In this document: positions 1 through 11,867 of the stretch, in pieces
How positions within the stretch are numbered: the first letter of the stretch is position 1
How the letters are laid out: each line of letters opens with the position of its first letter
NCBI GenBank assembly: GCA_963680875.1
Contig: OY804575.1
Location: 103,409,505 to 103,473,504 of the forward strand
Source: Bathymodiolus brooksi
Lineage: Eukaryota > Mollusca > Bivalvia > Mytilida > Modiolidae
Reading direction: 5' to 3'
Length of the DNA stretch: 64,000 nt
Notes under the pieces: model-generated
What the model saw: only the letters and a program-made list of their open reading frames with translations
The model's database searches: none
Told to the model about the DNA's origin: nothing
Translations under genes and position numbers: made by a program

Positions 1-176
1 ATACTTCTACACAAGAAAAACGATTCTCAAAATCAACAACGAAATCTTTGATTTAATATTAAGGGCAAAAAATTGAAATAATTTTAATTTAGAAAATGTG
101 AAAATAATTGAACAGAGTTGAGTTGGAATGGAAAATTCAGTCAATTTCACGGAGAACCCCCTTAATCACCACCTTT

Positions 177-684
177 TATATACAGCATGTCACAGTGGAC
201 AAAAGTGATTCCGTTTCCGCCATCTTACCTATATATTTCATATAAAACCATTTATTTTCATAACATTCTCATGAAGTCATTCCTTATCTGATTTTCATGA
301 AATTTTAAGCATTAAATGCAGAAATAAATATAGTTTCTTCTTCGTATAATTTGCAAATAATTTTATTTCTACTTTCTCTTAAGAATTGATTTAAAAACAA
401 AGTTTAATTTTTTCACCAAATCTTACTATATAAATCATATAAAATTGTGACATCAAAAATTTACATTTGTGTTTAAATCATAAATGCTTGCAAATAAAAG
501 TTCGAACAAATTACATGAAGATATTAAGATAAACTCTAATTAATTCTGTTTTTAAAGGTGAAAATTTCATGAAAATCGGCTAAGGAATGACTTCAGGAGA
601 ATGTTATGAAAATAAGTGGTTTTATATGAAATATATAGGGAAGATGGCGGAAACGGAATCACTTTTGTCCACATGCTGTATATA
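177..684. repeat. Foldback (long inverted repeat) element in a TFAP2 intron
   Basis: Two arms of about 120 bp are near-perfect reverse complements: roughly 177-305 and 557-684, separated by about 250 bp of AT-rich sequence. The outer ends read tatatacagcatg on the left and catgctgtatata on the right. Both arms carry the segment around gtttccgccatctt or its complement, with only scattered mismatches. The left arm has a few extra bases after cagcatgt. The form is that of a foldback or MITE-type non-autonomous DNA element. No ORF is seen inside. It lies upstream of the first TFAP2 exon in the window, so presumably in an intron. Confidence 0.8.
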
Positions 685-1115
685 TAAAACGCACCACGTT
701 GACATATAAACAGTAACATAATAAGGTTTTACATTTTAACATTCCAAAGTAGAAATGCTTTAAGTAGTTAGATATTCAAGCTTTTCCTTGTAGTCGACGT
801 TTGTGATAGATGGTTGACAAGTTATAGCAACTCATCAAATCACTGAACCATGACTTTGACGTTCTCTCTACTTAATATCATTCATTAGACGACACGGATG
901 ACAAACATTAGTAGATATTACCGTGCCAATTCAATTTAACATTTTAGGGATTAATCAAAATATTTTTCCCACAATGTAATGACGCCATTATTGGTTTTAA
1001 ATGTTTTCTGCGTCACCTCCGATTTAACCACTTTCCACTTTTAATCGTAACTAATTTTTTTTAAATACCACATTAAGTTAAGATTTTGTTACAAGTTACA
1101 ATTTTACCTTTTCAG

Positions 1116-1263
1116 GAGAAGCAGTAAGATTAGCACGTGACTATGGCTACTTGTGTGAGACAGAATTCCCAGGTCGTCAGTGTGCAGAGTACAACAGTCG
1201 GCAATATAACACACAAGACCCTTCAGAACTTGTAACAAGAAAAAATATGATTTTAGCTACAAA
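1116..1263 (+). CDS. TFAP2: TFAP2 (AP-2 transcription factor), penultimate coding exon
   Basis: This exon encodes part of the AP-2 DNA-binding and dimerisation (helix-span-helix) domain; AP-2 proteins are nuclear factors that bind GC-rich sites as dimers. The frame gives [20 protein letters not shown], followed by a segment ending [11 protein letters not shown], a close match to the conserved C-terminal half of animal AP-2 proteins. It is bounded by a polypyrimidine tract with AG at 1114-1115 and a GTAAGA donor at 1264. The incoming intron is phase 1 (a G from the previous exon completes GGA) and the outgoing intron is phase 2 (AA|G). The phase joins exactly to the exon at 3012. Earlier exons, with the N-terminal activation region, must lie left of the window. 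Identification rests on family knowledge; exon borders are read directly. Confidence 0.93.
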
Positions 1264-3011
1264 GTAAGAATCACTTTCCCTGAAATTTCTATTTTTTTCC
1301 CATGTTTTTTTTTTAAACCGCATCGATGATGTAAAGGTTAGCGCGCTAGCCTCGAGTGTGGTAGATCGTGGGTTCGATCCCCGCTAGCCTCGAGTGTGGT
1401 AGATCGTGGGTTCGATTCCCGATCGGATCAAACCAACGACTATAAAACTGGTATTTGTTGCTTCTCTGCTAAGCAAACAGCATTAAGGAGAAAGGACAAA
1501 GATTGGTTGGCTCGGAATCAGGATAATGTGTCCGAGTGAGGCGTCTATTCGCGGACAGTTGTTTCATTGAGCTAGCACTATACAAATCCAACTAAGTTGT
1601 TGGTCTAGTACAATGCGGACCTCGGCATCATTTCATTGAAAATTAATTTGTTCTCGCCATGATATAGCTGAAAAATTCATGAGTTGGCGTTAAACAACAA
1701 TCACTCACTCACTCTATTTTTTATGTGTCTGGTCTGAAATTTCCATTTTCATTTTGTGTCTGATCTAATGGAAACTAAGTACAAGTAGTATTGACATGAA
1801 TCCTTATGTGAAACAAATTTGATACATGTACTTAAAATTTCTCGCTTGTTTTCGCATGAAAATCATTAGTTATAGTTTATAAAAATTATCTTTGCACAGA
1901 TCATTTAACTTAATGAAGTTGTTATCTTTGATTTGGTTTTTATACCATTTCATTTCCCATTCTCCCTTTTGTATAATTCAACTCTTTTAGATTTGTTTGT
2001 AATAAGTAGGCTACTTGCACCTTTAGTTATGCAGTCGCTTATCATCTGGTTACCATCATAAGAAAATATGTGATAGTCATTTAATGATATTTGTGGAAGT
2101 TAACTATTAACAAGAATCAATCTATTTAAAATTAAATGTTTGTTTGATCTTATTTTAAACTATTTTCTTTGATCCACTTATATGTAATAACAATTAGTAA
2201 GAAAGGATGTGGGTGTAAATGAACATGAGAGACTATCTAACTTTACACTTGGATGCAAATTAAAGTAAAGGCACAGCCTTTCATTGCTGTTCTGTTCTAC
2301 ATTTCACAGTCACAGTCTGTATTGGGTCATTGCCAAATAATTTCATTATAATTCGAAAGGTCTTAATTTTATCTCCATAAAACCACTGTGTTGATTATTA
2401 CTAAAGCAAACATGCAGACTCGTGGCCGTTTGGTCAATTGAAATATTACCTCTGACCTGATCCAGTGTAATGATGTTGTTAGATGTAAGTGCTTCGCCGG
2501 AAGTAGATCGCACAAGAATCTAATATTAATTCAATCAAGTAGATTTATAGTTTTGTATTTTTCAAGTTGAATCTTATTGGTTATTTTGTTATTTATGGTT
2601 TTACATAAAAAAAAGCCAAAGTAAGGAGTAAAATACACGATTATTTATCTGACATTTTGTACAACCGACATAAAATTTCCATGCCTCCTTGATTGTTGCA
2701 CCTATTTAGAGATATCTGCAATATGTTTAAAAAATCTTAACTCCATCAGTGTTCTTACAAAAGTTAATTTGTGTGTTATAGAAATAGTGTTAGTTTCATG
2801 GTGGAATTTGATGCATTTTAAACTTTGAACTTGCAAATGTAATTCAGCAATCTTTGAATTTGTTTTTTTCCCAAAACAAATATTACCAATGTCACATGAA
2901 ACGGCGGTGCACAATGATATGATCTCAAGTACCGGAAGTCGATAAATATTTTATGTATTTATATTTTATTTTAGAATAGAAAAAAATTACAATTTGTTCT
3001 TATATTTACAG
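1264..3011 (+). other. TFAP2: TFAP2 intron
   Basis: Phase-2 intron between the two TFAP2 exons, with GTAAGA at its 5' end and ttatatttacag at its 3' end. It holds a family A SINE at about 1316-1715. The rest is AT-rich sequence in which I see no further exon or RNA gene. Confidence 0.85.
1316..1715 (+). repeat. tRNA-derived SINE, family A, with duplicated B-box segment
   Basis: The head resembles a tRNA: a box A-like stretch (gatgtaaaggttagcgcgc) is followed by a box B-like gggttcgatccc. The body continues through ttggtttgatccg-type sequence, then gttctcgccatgatatagctg, and ends in ggcgttaaacaacaa plus a (CACT)n tail. A 38-bp segment containing box B is directly repeated (1345-1382 and 1383-1420), which other copies in the window do not show. 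Other family A copies lie at 8348, 17602, 34438, 40168, 43722, 48865 and 58363. Confidence 0.85.
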
Positions 3012-3312
3012 GCAAATAATGAAAGAGTTCATGGATCTTTTAAATCAAGACAGATCTCCTCTTGGAAATACTCGACCACAAACCATTCTAGAACCCGGAA
3101 TACAGAGACATTTAACGCATTTCAGCTTAATAACGCACGGTTTTGGTTCACCTGCTATTGTTGCTTCATTGACTGCTGTGCAGAATTATCTGAATGAAAT
3201 GTTAAAAGTAATAGATAAGAATTTCACATCACAAAATCCTCAAGTGTCCTCAGCAAATCAAGTTGACGTAAAGACAAAATTACAGGAAAAAGATGAAAAT
3301 ATTCGTGAATGA
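3012..3312 (+). CDS. TFAP2: TFAP2 (AP-2 transcription factor), last coding exon
   Basis: The exon opens after ttatatttacag and, with the AA carried from the previous exon, reads [11 protein letters not shown]. It contains the AP-2 hallmarks [15 protein letters not shown] and [15 protein letters not shown], then ALQNYL-like [11 protein letters not shown] and a variable acidic and lysine-rich tail. The stop is TGA at 3310-3312. These residues form the end of the helix-span-helix dimerisation domain. The internal ATG at 3019 is not a start; it is methionine within IMKEF. The phase fit and length agree with animal AP-2 genes, where the C-terminal domain is split over the last exons. Which AP-2 paralogue it is cannot be told from this fragment. 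Confidence 0.94.
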
Positions 3313-3850
3313 AAATCAAAATTTGCTTAGATCAAATTCAAATCGTCTATTTACATATCATGTGGTAGAGGTATGATGAAGTCAGAGGTGTTCCGAGTTG
3401 TTAAAAGTGCTGATTTTTCTGAAAGACAACTGTGCTTTGTTCAATACTTATTCACCAGGAATAAGTTTGTGCATTTTTGATGGAAATCCAATTGGTTGCG
3501 AGAATTTCAGTTTCTTTTGAAACAAGAAACTAGTGTTCAAAATGAAGAAAAGAAAAACCCTTGAACCACAGTAAATGTTATTGTAACTTTGTTTATAATT
3601 ATATTTGAATAGTTGTGGCAATACTTGCCTTTAGTGAACAGTTTCTCAAGAGAACAGTGCCTGATGTTTTTTGTTTTGTTTTTTCTTGCCATTGTTTTCA
3701 TCTAAATATGGGTCTGTCGTCTGCATGTGAATTATTGATTGTCTGACGTCATCTCAGCATTTCATTGTCTCTATTTTTACACGGGTCAATAGTCATATAT
3801 TTCTTTGAAAGCCTTATAATAAATAATTATTAATCAAATACAAGATGAGA
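3313..3850 (+). promoter_or_regulatory. TFAP2: TFAP2 3' UTR with candidate poly(A) signal
   Basis: AT-rich sequence after the TGA stop has no continuing ORF. The first clear AATAAA is at 3818-3823, followed by AT-rich sequence. Transcript ends cannot be fixed without RNA data; further weak signals occur to about 4100. Confidence 0.5.
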
Positions 3851-4157
3851 TTTGTGATTTAGTCTCTTCTCTAGTCGAATTAAAATCAAATATTTGGAGA
3901 AATGATTATTAGATTTTGTTTATATATTTTGTGAAGCATATATTGAAGAATGTATTGTGTTCATTGGACGTTAAAAAATAGTTTTTAATACATTCCTAAA
4001 TTATGTGATGTCCAGTGAAGTAATTGTATATGTTATAAATATAAAAGTTGATTTGTTTATGTATTATGATATTGTATGAACAAGCGGTTCATATATTAAA
4101 AAAATATAATGCGTTTTTAGTGTTTTATCTTCAACAACAAATAACTGTGCAAGAGGG

Positions 4158-4420
4158 GAGTCTTGGTCGTGACCGTATGGTAGTTGGATTTACAACTACA
4201 TATGTAATCAGTGTCTATCACTAATAAAGTTGTGAGTTTGAATCCAACTCATGGCGAGGTGTAATTGATACAGCATTATGTTATTAAGTTTGTCAGTTAC
4301 TTGCTGCAGGTCGGTGGTTTTCGCTGGGTACTCCGGTTTCTTCCACCAATAAAACTGACCGCCAAGATATAACTGAAATATTATTGAAAGTGGTGTTTCA
4401 CACCATAACCCTAACCTTAC
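4158..4420 (+). repeat. tRNA-derived SINE, family B
   Basis: Starts near tcttggtcgtgaccgtatgg, passes through gtgagtttgaatccaactc (box B-like) and catggcgaggtgtaa, and continues to ccgccaagatataactgaaa and a degraded gtgtttcacaccat end. It is the same family as copies at 7480, 8610, 12391, 18508, 39028, 44848 and 59285. This copy is moderately diverged. Confidence 0.8.
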
Positions 4421-4885
4421 TATACAAGAATACAACCATGCAGGTTTGATCAAGATGTTGACTCTTCGATCAGTTAAATTGACTTATAATAATAATTGAA
4501 TTATTGTTTCATTTCATTTATGAATGCCCCGTGTGATTGATCAAAACGTGGACACGTGATTTCGGAATTGAAATTTCATCAGACAATGAATCCCGCAACC
4601 ATTCAACCACGCCTACTACCAGGAACTATTTTCGAACGCCATGAAAATTAATAACTACACACAATAACAACAATGTCAAAAATGTTAAAACAATAACAAT
4701 TTCATTTGTATTTAATAATGTAATTATAAGTATTGAATGCAATTCTTGCAGTTTTATAGTGTTTTAAACCATCACAGAAATACATTTTTATATGAAGGGT
4801 ATCGGTGTTTATTACAATTTGTACACCAGTCAATACTTTTACACACAATAAAACTACAAGAGACTTAAATAAACCGATTCAGATC

Positions 4886-4990
4886 TACCCCTAGGTTTTC
4901 TTCTTCCACAGACTTTTAAATTATTTGGCTTTCCAATCGTTTGATTTTGATCGTACCTGCTGAATGTTCTGCCAGACTTCATTCTGATTA
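4886..4990 (-). repeat. Family D dispersed repeat, fragment
   Basis: The segment with ttatttggctttccaatcg and gtacctgctgaatgttctg is the reverse complement of the family D core, which on the + strand reads ttctggaataaccttcatcaggtac and then gccaaatgatttaaaa. It is shorter and more diverged than the copy at 7852. Confidence 0.6.
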
Positions 4991-5142
4991 GACAATTTTT
5001 TAGTACGAGTACAAAATTTGAATATTTTATGACCATAAGGACCGTGGATATGTTCCAATTGTCGTAAACACATCCCGGTCCTTTCCTCATTCATGACTTA
5101 TCATCGGGTTTGTAACTAGGTTAACATTAATATGTTTATGTG

Positions 5143-5270
5143 TATGTTTTGCAGATCGTTGTTTGTCCTTTTGTACTTTTTCTTTTGGCCATTGTGTTGT
5201 CTGTTCTTCTTCGATATACGGATTATGATTACCCATTTGGTATCTTCAAACTCTTCTTCCACGTAGATGA
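5143..5270 (-). repeat. Family C dispersed repeat, 5' part
   Basis: Reverse complement of the family C head: gaagataccaaatgggtaat, then the region around aagaacagacaacacaatgg and aggacaaacaacgatctgca. Only the first part of the family is present. Small antisense ORFs across it are repeat sequence, not genes. Confidence 0.75.
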
Positions 5271-5486
5271 GCAAAATGGACGGTGTCCAGAGTAGATGAA
5301 TAAAATAGTACAATGTACATACAACATTCCTGCTGATAGTTTTACGCAGGTGTATCACATCGTTCACTGACTCAATAGGATAAATAAATCGTGTAACCTC
5401 TTCACAAGGAGGTCAAATGAAACATTTATGATTGCAAACTTAATGGGAATGACATGCATTTAAGATGTATATCTTGTTATCATTTT

Positions 5487-5796
5487 CCATATAAACCCAA
5501 CAAATGGACTCACCTGTGCCATGTGTCAAACATTTATTTCGTTAAAGGAAATAAGCATGGTTTATTAGATATATTTATGTTTGAAATATACAGTTCCTTC
5601 ATAAAGTAATTTATTAAAGCTAACATCAGTCTCTCTTGTTATAACATTCCATATAAACCCAACAAATGGACTCACCTGTGCCATGTGTCAAGGATTCATT
5701 TCGTTAAAGGAAGTGTGCATGGTTTATTAGATATATTTATGTTTGAAATCTACAGTTCCTGAATAATGTAATTTATTAAAGCTAAGGTCAGTCTCT
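5487..5796. repeat. Direct tandem duplication of about 150 bp
   Basis: The block beginning tccatataaacccaacaaat (5487-5637) is repeated almost unchanged at 5648-5796, including ggactcacctgtgccatgtg and ttagatatatttatgtttga. Scattered substitutions distinguish the two copies. No coding potential is visible. Confidence 0.8.
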
Positions 5797-5975
5797 CTCA
5801 GGCATAGGTACCCTTAGCAGATTTTGTCTATCCTCTTTCGGGTCGTTGGTTTACTTGCTTACAGAGACTTTTAAAATATTTGGCTTTCCAATCTTCCTGA
5901 CCTGAGCATATCTGATGAAGATTATTCCAGAAACACATCGCGCGATCTAAATTAGATATCTATGTTTTTATTACA
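5797..5975 (-). repeat. Family D dispersed repeat
   Basis: Runs in reverse from tctctcaggcataggtaccc to the tagatatctatgttttta end. The middle includes ttggctttccaatc and the gagcatatctgatgaag block. It abuts the second copy of the 150-bp tandem duplication. Confidence 0.7.
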
Positions 5976-6739
5976 CTCAATAAAATTATTATTGAGAATC
6001 TGTTATTACCTATTTTATTGCCGTTATATCTTGAATTTCGTAAAGAAAATAAACAAGATAAAAAAAATGATTGAGACTGGCATGAGCTCCCCTCGTCCAG
6101 TCAAAGGATCACTTGCTGATATTGTATATAGAGCAAAACAATGGTTTGAAATTATAATAATATGCCAGGTTAAACCAGAGTGAGGTGTACGATATTCCTG
6201 ATAATACATTTGTCTTAACACAGATTCAACAATTCTAAATTCTATGGTTTACCAACATTTTAAAAAGTGTGCTATTCAGAATAGTATTAAAAAGGAAAAG
6301 TTGAGTTTTTAATATGATGAAAGTGTTTTCTAGGAAAGTTGACTGACATGTAGCACACGCTGCATATTTATATTTTACAACAATATGCAACTTCATGTAT
6401 TAGTGTTTTCTTTTTGTGCATGTTCTTTGATCTCCTTTGGTGTTACATGACAATACAAAGCAAAATACGATAAAATACCCACACAAATAGACAAACAACA
6501 CATAAATCATTATATTCACATGTCTCACGGAATTTCCCAGCAGACACAAAACGTCATTTCAACGTTGAATCAACACTGATGTAACGCCCGACGTTGCTAT
6601 CAATGTCATTTCAACTTTTTGATGACCACACCAAATGATATGATTGAACGAACGATAATATACTTGACACAAAAAAATATTTTCTGTTAAAATCAATCTG
6701 GAATTAAAGGTAAAACTTGTTGCTGCTAGCAATGAAAGC

Positions 6740-6906
6740 ATGATATCTAATTTTGTGCGCACGACGCGTTTCTGTAATAGCATACATCTGGTACGCTCAT
6801 AGCAACATCAACAAATGGAAAGCAAAATAATGCAGACGTCTTTGGAAGCAAATAAACCAAAACACCATAAACAGGATAACCAAAATAGTGGAAATAGGTT
6901 ATACTG
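6740..6906 (+). repeat. Family D dispersed repeat
   Basis: Contains gatatctaattttgtgcgca, cgacgcgtttctgtaatagc, and later ataaaccaaaacaccataaa with caggataaccaaaat. It is the same order of blocks as the fuller copy at 7852. Confidence 0.7.
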
Positions 6907-7479
6907 ATTGAAAGAAAACACAATCTTTTGATCAATCTGCAATTAGTTCTAAAATCCAAAATATTCAACTGTTTTCGTATAGAGAGAGTGAATCTTATAT
7001 ATTTCTTTCATATTTGTAAACATATAATTATGTTTATCGTTATAATTTAAAATTTAATTGGCTGAAAACGCAAGTCCTTTTATGAAAAAAAATGAATCCC
7101 AAACAATTTGAAATATGAAATAAACAAAAAGAAAATATGCAGCTGACACCATTATGTACATTCAAGAACAACACATGAAAAGAAAAGAACAAACACAACT
7201 ATTGATAAGGATATACATTATTGTGTTATAAAAACATTGGGTCTTTAAAATACGTACAATTACCTAGGATTTGTATTGTATACCAATGTCTTGTACCAGT
7301 ACGCGGAAAGACCATATTGTTATAAGCAATTAATGTTCCAATTACAATGAAAACATATCAGTATTTTTTTTTTCAATTGGTATATTTACTTATTTGGGAT
7401 GGAATTTTTCCAATGACCTTTTAATGACCAGAAAAGAAAATGATAGTATTCAATGTAATGTTGTAATCCTTTCATTTCA

Positions 7480-7732
7480 GGGGCCGTCATGGTCGTGATT
7501 GTATGGTAGTTGGATTTACAACTACCTATGATATCAGTGCCTATTGTCACTAAAGTTCTGAGTTCGAACCCCGTTACCCCGTTCATGGCGAGGTGTACTC
7601 GATACAACATTATGTGATAAAGTTTGCGACAGGTCGGTGGTTTTCTCCGGTTACTCTGGTTTCCTTCACCAATTAAACTGACTTCCACGATATAACTGAA
7701 ATATTTTTGAAAGTGGCGTTAAACACCATAAC
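7480..7732 (+). repeat. tRNA-derived SINE, family B
   Basis: Near full-length: gccgtcatggtcgtgattgt, the box B-like gagttcgaaccccgt, ggcgaggtgtactcgataca, and the end aagtggcgttaaacaccat. Sequence directly downstream (to about 7860) is also found next to the family B copy at 18.4 kb in inverse orientation, so the two copies share a flank. Confidence 0.85.
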
Positions 7733-7851
7733 GTCTCCCCATATTTTTGTTGAGAGGTTCCGGCTTTCAGTTGATTATTTGCATTTCTTAATTCATTGTC
7801 TTTTATTTATTATTACTAATAAATGTGCATTGATATCTTGCAATGTTGTTA

Positions 7852-8040
7852 ATAAAAACGTAGATATCAAATGTAGTGTGCACGACGCGTTTCTGGAATA
7901 ACCTTCATCAGGTACGCTCAAAATCGAAAAGATTGGAGAGCCAAATGATTTAAAATTTTGGGAGAAATATAACCAAAGGGCCTAAACAGGATAGCCAAAA
8001 TCGGCTATGGTCACCTATACCTGAGGGAGGAGAACCCTAG
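7852..8040 (+). repeat. Family D dispersed repeat, best-preserved copy
   Basis: Order of blocks: aaaaacgtagatatcaaatg, gtgcacgacgcgtttctgga, aataaccttcatcaggtacg, ggagagccaaatgattt, aaccaaagggcctaaacag, gccaaaatcggctatgg, and cctgagggaggag. No tRNA-like head and no ORF are seen. It may be a SINE or MITE; I cannot assign a class. Confidence 0.75.
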
Positions 8041-8347
8041 TTTTATTATTAACAATAATAATTAACACTATAAACCAAACCAAAAACCAAACCTTTCATT
8101 TCACCTCTCGTGTGTCTGTGTAGATTTATGTAAGTGAATTATATATATGCATTTTCCTTACACTTGACTCTTCAAAACCCTATTTTTTCATGGCCACTTG
8201 TATTATCCTAACACAATTCAAAATACTACAGGTTGCTTTGTAGATCCGCTTCCTATTGAGTAAGATTGTCAGTGATATTGGTTTAAGTATTATTTCATGG
8301 TGAGAGCAAAATACATTCATTTAGATGATGTTCGTATTGTCATAGAC

Positions 8348-8545
8348 AAACACGCTTAGTTGGATTTGTATAATGCTAGTTTATTGAAACAATAGTCCGA
8401 GGAACTCGGACTCATTATCGTGATTCCAAACCAACCAGTATTTGCTCTTACTCCTTAATGCTGCGTGTTTAGCGGAGAGGCAGCAAATATAAATTGTATG
8501 TTCTTTGGTCTGACCCGACCGGGGCTCGAATCCACGGTCTTCAAT
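8348..8545 (-). repeat. tRNA-derived SINE, family A, partial
   Basis: Reverse orientation: acacgcttagttggatttgt at the left, cttactccttaatgctgcgt in the middle, and cgaccggggctcgaatccac (box B complement) at the right. The 3' tail beyond the core is missing. Confidence 0.75.
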
Positions 8546-8609
8546 TACCAGTTCAAGATTTTGGAAATACTCTTTCCCATGTAAGCTTTAAAAACTAGAG
8601 GTTGCTTAT

Positions 8610-8803
8610 GAGCGCTTAATGACACTTTCAACATTTTGTCAGTTAAGTCATGTTTTTTCTTTATTTGGCGGTGGAAACTGGAGTACTGCAAAAGCAGTAT
8701 CACATACAGTTATACAGAGTGCACCTTGGGCAAGCGAGGTAACCGAACTCAGAATTGAATGCATAAGTCTAACTACTACATAAGGCTACGACCATAACGG
8801 TCA
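8610..8803 (-). repeat. tRNA-derived SINE, family B, degraded
   Basis: Reverse orientation with recognisable blocks gcgcttaatgacactttcaa, ggcggtggaaactggagtac and gcgaggtaaccgaactcaga, ending in a degraded gaccataacggtcac. More diverged than other family B copies. Confidence 0.6.
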
Positions 8804-11789
8804 CTTAGGAATTATCATCTGACTGTGAATGTCAATAATTGCACAAAAGATGTTGGACATGCAATGGCATATAGACATAATCCAGGTTTTTGCAGCCTAG
8901 AATTATGCGAGGTCGCTGGTCTTGCTTTATGTTTGTTTTCTGAAGTTTGCATTTAAAAAACCACACAGACAAGACGAATACAACTCTAATACAAACTTTC
9001 TATTAACTCATTAACCAATAATAATAATAATCAATAATAAGATAAATATAATTTACTGATAAATTTGTTATAATGAGCAGTCACTGATTTATAGTAATTG
9101 TAGCAAATGGTCATAACTAGTTATTTATTTAATTTGTTTACTAAGCGTTATTTAACTCTCCTTAATTTAAAAAAAACCCAATCTATATAGTTCACACAAC
9201 ATTCACCAATTATGTACATGAAGAATTGCCTGCATCAATTCAGGATTTGACGTTCGCACTTGGTGATTTGTAGTGGAGCCAGTAAAGTGGATATTTTCGA
9301 CCATAGATGGCTATAAACCATTGGTCTAATCTTCATTGCTATACAAAACAACGTACTCTCTCTCTATTTTTTTCTTACAGGAAACTGTTGTCATGACATC
9401 ATGTTTTATATTTAGCTTCACCACCATTAGTACTGATATCACATTATAATATATTTATGGTAAATACTTTATTTAAATTACTCTTTGACCTTCAATAAAC
9501 TATAAACAAGCATTTCATGTTACAACGTCGACCTCGTGGTGAATTCCCTTAAGTGACATAAATCATATTTACAGTCAGAACTGCATCGAAGGAGAAAAGC
9601 ATAGACATCCATTACAGAAAAAAATTATATCTGACTTCACTATTATGAAAAGATAATATAACATTATATTTTTTTAATAAATAAACAATGCTGTTTCAGG
9701 CCACATGGTACATGATGATTTATTATGACGCTTTATGCAAATCATGTTTCTCGTTAATTATAATCCATTATAGCTTGTCTGAATTGTTCGCTCATATTAA
9801 CAAAATGATACTATTTGAAATGTTTAACCCGATATTGTATATTCAGTCTAAAATCGACTAAATATGAAATACAAAGATAAAATCACTCTTGATCATATTG
9901 CTGGCAAATGACCCACACAATATACTAGTAACATCAGAAATATGCAATGCAAGTGAAACATAATTGTCAAAATGATACATGTGGAAAATATGATAATATT
10001 TCAAATGTCAACTGAGGATATAGTGCCATGATCAGCATGTTTCAGCAGCCACGAGTTTAACCTTATCTGTCCAACTGTCTCACTGTTATGTTGTTGACAA
10101 TTATTGGTAGCACGATTCCACTTAAACTTTACTTATTGCTCACTACTAATAACATTTAATTGCTTATAACACTTTGACATTGTGATGCGTATTTTTTAGG
10201 GGCAGAACATGTTCATCGTTCTAGAAGATCATATATGCTTTTCCTTTAGTTGATAAATTAGCATAGGTTTTTCTGCTTGGCTCTTCTAATGATAACCATG
10301 TACATTGTCATCTCAATGAAAATCAGCTTTGAATTGTATGTTAAATAAACGTTAGACAAACCAAATAACTAATCAACAGCTAAATTTTACCGTAGAAAAT
10401 ACATTACAACAGCATGGTTCATATACAAGGTAGACAATTCGCTTAAATCTTTATCCTAAATGATATTAATTCGCAGCAATTGCCTCTTATCTTACGATTG
10501 TCCATAACAAATTATACAATATCTCCATACTGAATAGGTTGATAGGAGTTAATAATCAAGAAATGAAAGAATAAAGTGTAAAGAAGACAGTAAAATCAAA
10601 TACACAATGTCAATTTGCGATCTTTAATAAACCGTGTGGTGGAAACAAACAATAGATTTAGATCTACGACGCATTGAGCTGATCAAGTCTTAAAAAAGCT
10701 GCGACAGAGTTTGCTGCTAGTTCAGACGATGACAGGCACATCCTCCGAGTACATCCCAAATATAATGTTGATCGAAAACCTCTGAGAGCATACAATTCAT
10801 GTACATTGTAACATCTGGCATTAATGTGTTTGAAGAAATGAGAGGACTATTCTGAGTGAAATGGCATCTCGATATTTCAGCAATTTAAAGTTATCAATAA
10901 TTTTCAATTCTTTGCGCCCAATATGACGATCAACATACCCAAACACTTCCACTTCCGTAATAGTCGGCTTGTAAAGCATATGAGGCTGACATACGTTTTC
11001 CAAGACTTCTGTTTGCTCGGGTTACTTTGATCACTGAAATGGACAGGAAATTGGAATGTATTTCCATGAGTGAAGTCAAACACGTGCCAAATTAAGTAAA
11101 TTTGTTCTCTGACAAACATTTAGTATTTGTTCCTCCAGAGAACATCGAAGCCGAAGTCCAGTTTCATGCAAGCAATGTCTGCAGGTTTGACTCGATAGTT
11201 TGTTTATTTTTCCATGGATACGGCGGGTTGTTTCCTCTACATTTGCCATTCAATTCCGAATATGAATAAGCTTTTCATGCCTATCCTGATGTCGTGACAT
11301 CACTTGTGGCTTATTGCTTCGTTTGAGATCCATTGTGGTACCAAATATTTTGCAACTGAAACACCAATCTTCATATGGTCACTCTAGATAGACTTGTGAT
11401 TAGTGAAGTCTGCATAATGCATAATTACCAGCACCATACATGCTTCCGTTCACGATATTTTGACTTAACCTTGATACCACATTCTATGAGAGTTATTAGT
11501 GTGCTAAAATGGAAACTTATTTTCAGCTGTCTACTGCACTCAAGAAAATCTAAAACCTAATTAGAGTGTACTGGACATTTTTTACTAGTATAATTACTAT
11601 AGATGTGTGCCCTTCCATGTAATTTAAATTACCACATTTTAATGCTCATGTACTGTACAGACATCTGCTATGCTAAAACAAAAAAGCAATTCAATTACCT
11701 TAAACACTCTCAGCATGATTCAACATTGAAACAGTCTCAGTGACCTTTATTTCTTCTCTTCTTTAGGACTGAATACATCCTTCTTTTTT
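8804..11789. other. Gene-free AT-rich stretch
   Basis: No exon, RNA gene or intact repeat was recognised in about 3 kb. A degraded relative of the 27853 hairpin lies near 9243-9310 (ggatttgacgttcgcac, then ggagccagtaaag). Short - strand ORFs at 10.8-11.1 kb lie in a less AT-rich patch (10.65-11.35 kb), but match nothing I know. Confidence 0.5.
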
Positions 11790-11867
11790 TACTATGAGCG
11801 TACCTGATGAAGGATATTCTAGAACAGCATTGTGAGCACTAAACTAGATATCAACGTTTTTATTATC
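11790..11867 (-). repeat. Family D dispersed repeat, fragment
   Basis: Reverse of the family D head: tgagcgtacctgatgaagga, then the tctagaacagcat-type block and actagatatcaacgttttta. Confidence 0.65.

Noticed and set aside
3019..3312. Stand-alone 97-residue gene starting at ATG 3019
   Set aside because: The ATG is an internal methionine of the last TFAP2 exon; coding continues upstream through the splice acceptor at 3011.
10821..11119. Two overlapping - strand ORFs in a less AT-rich patch
   Set aside because: Stops break every frame, no splice sites fit, and no motif is recognisable. The patch may be an old element, but nothing supports a gene.
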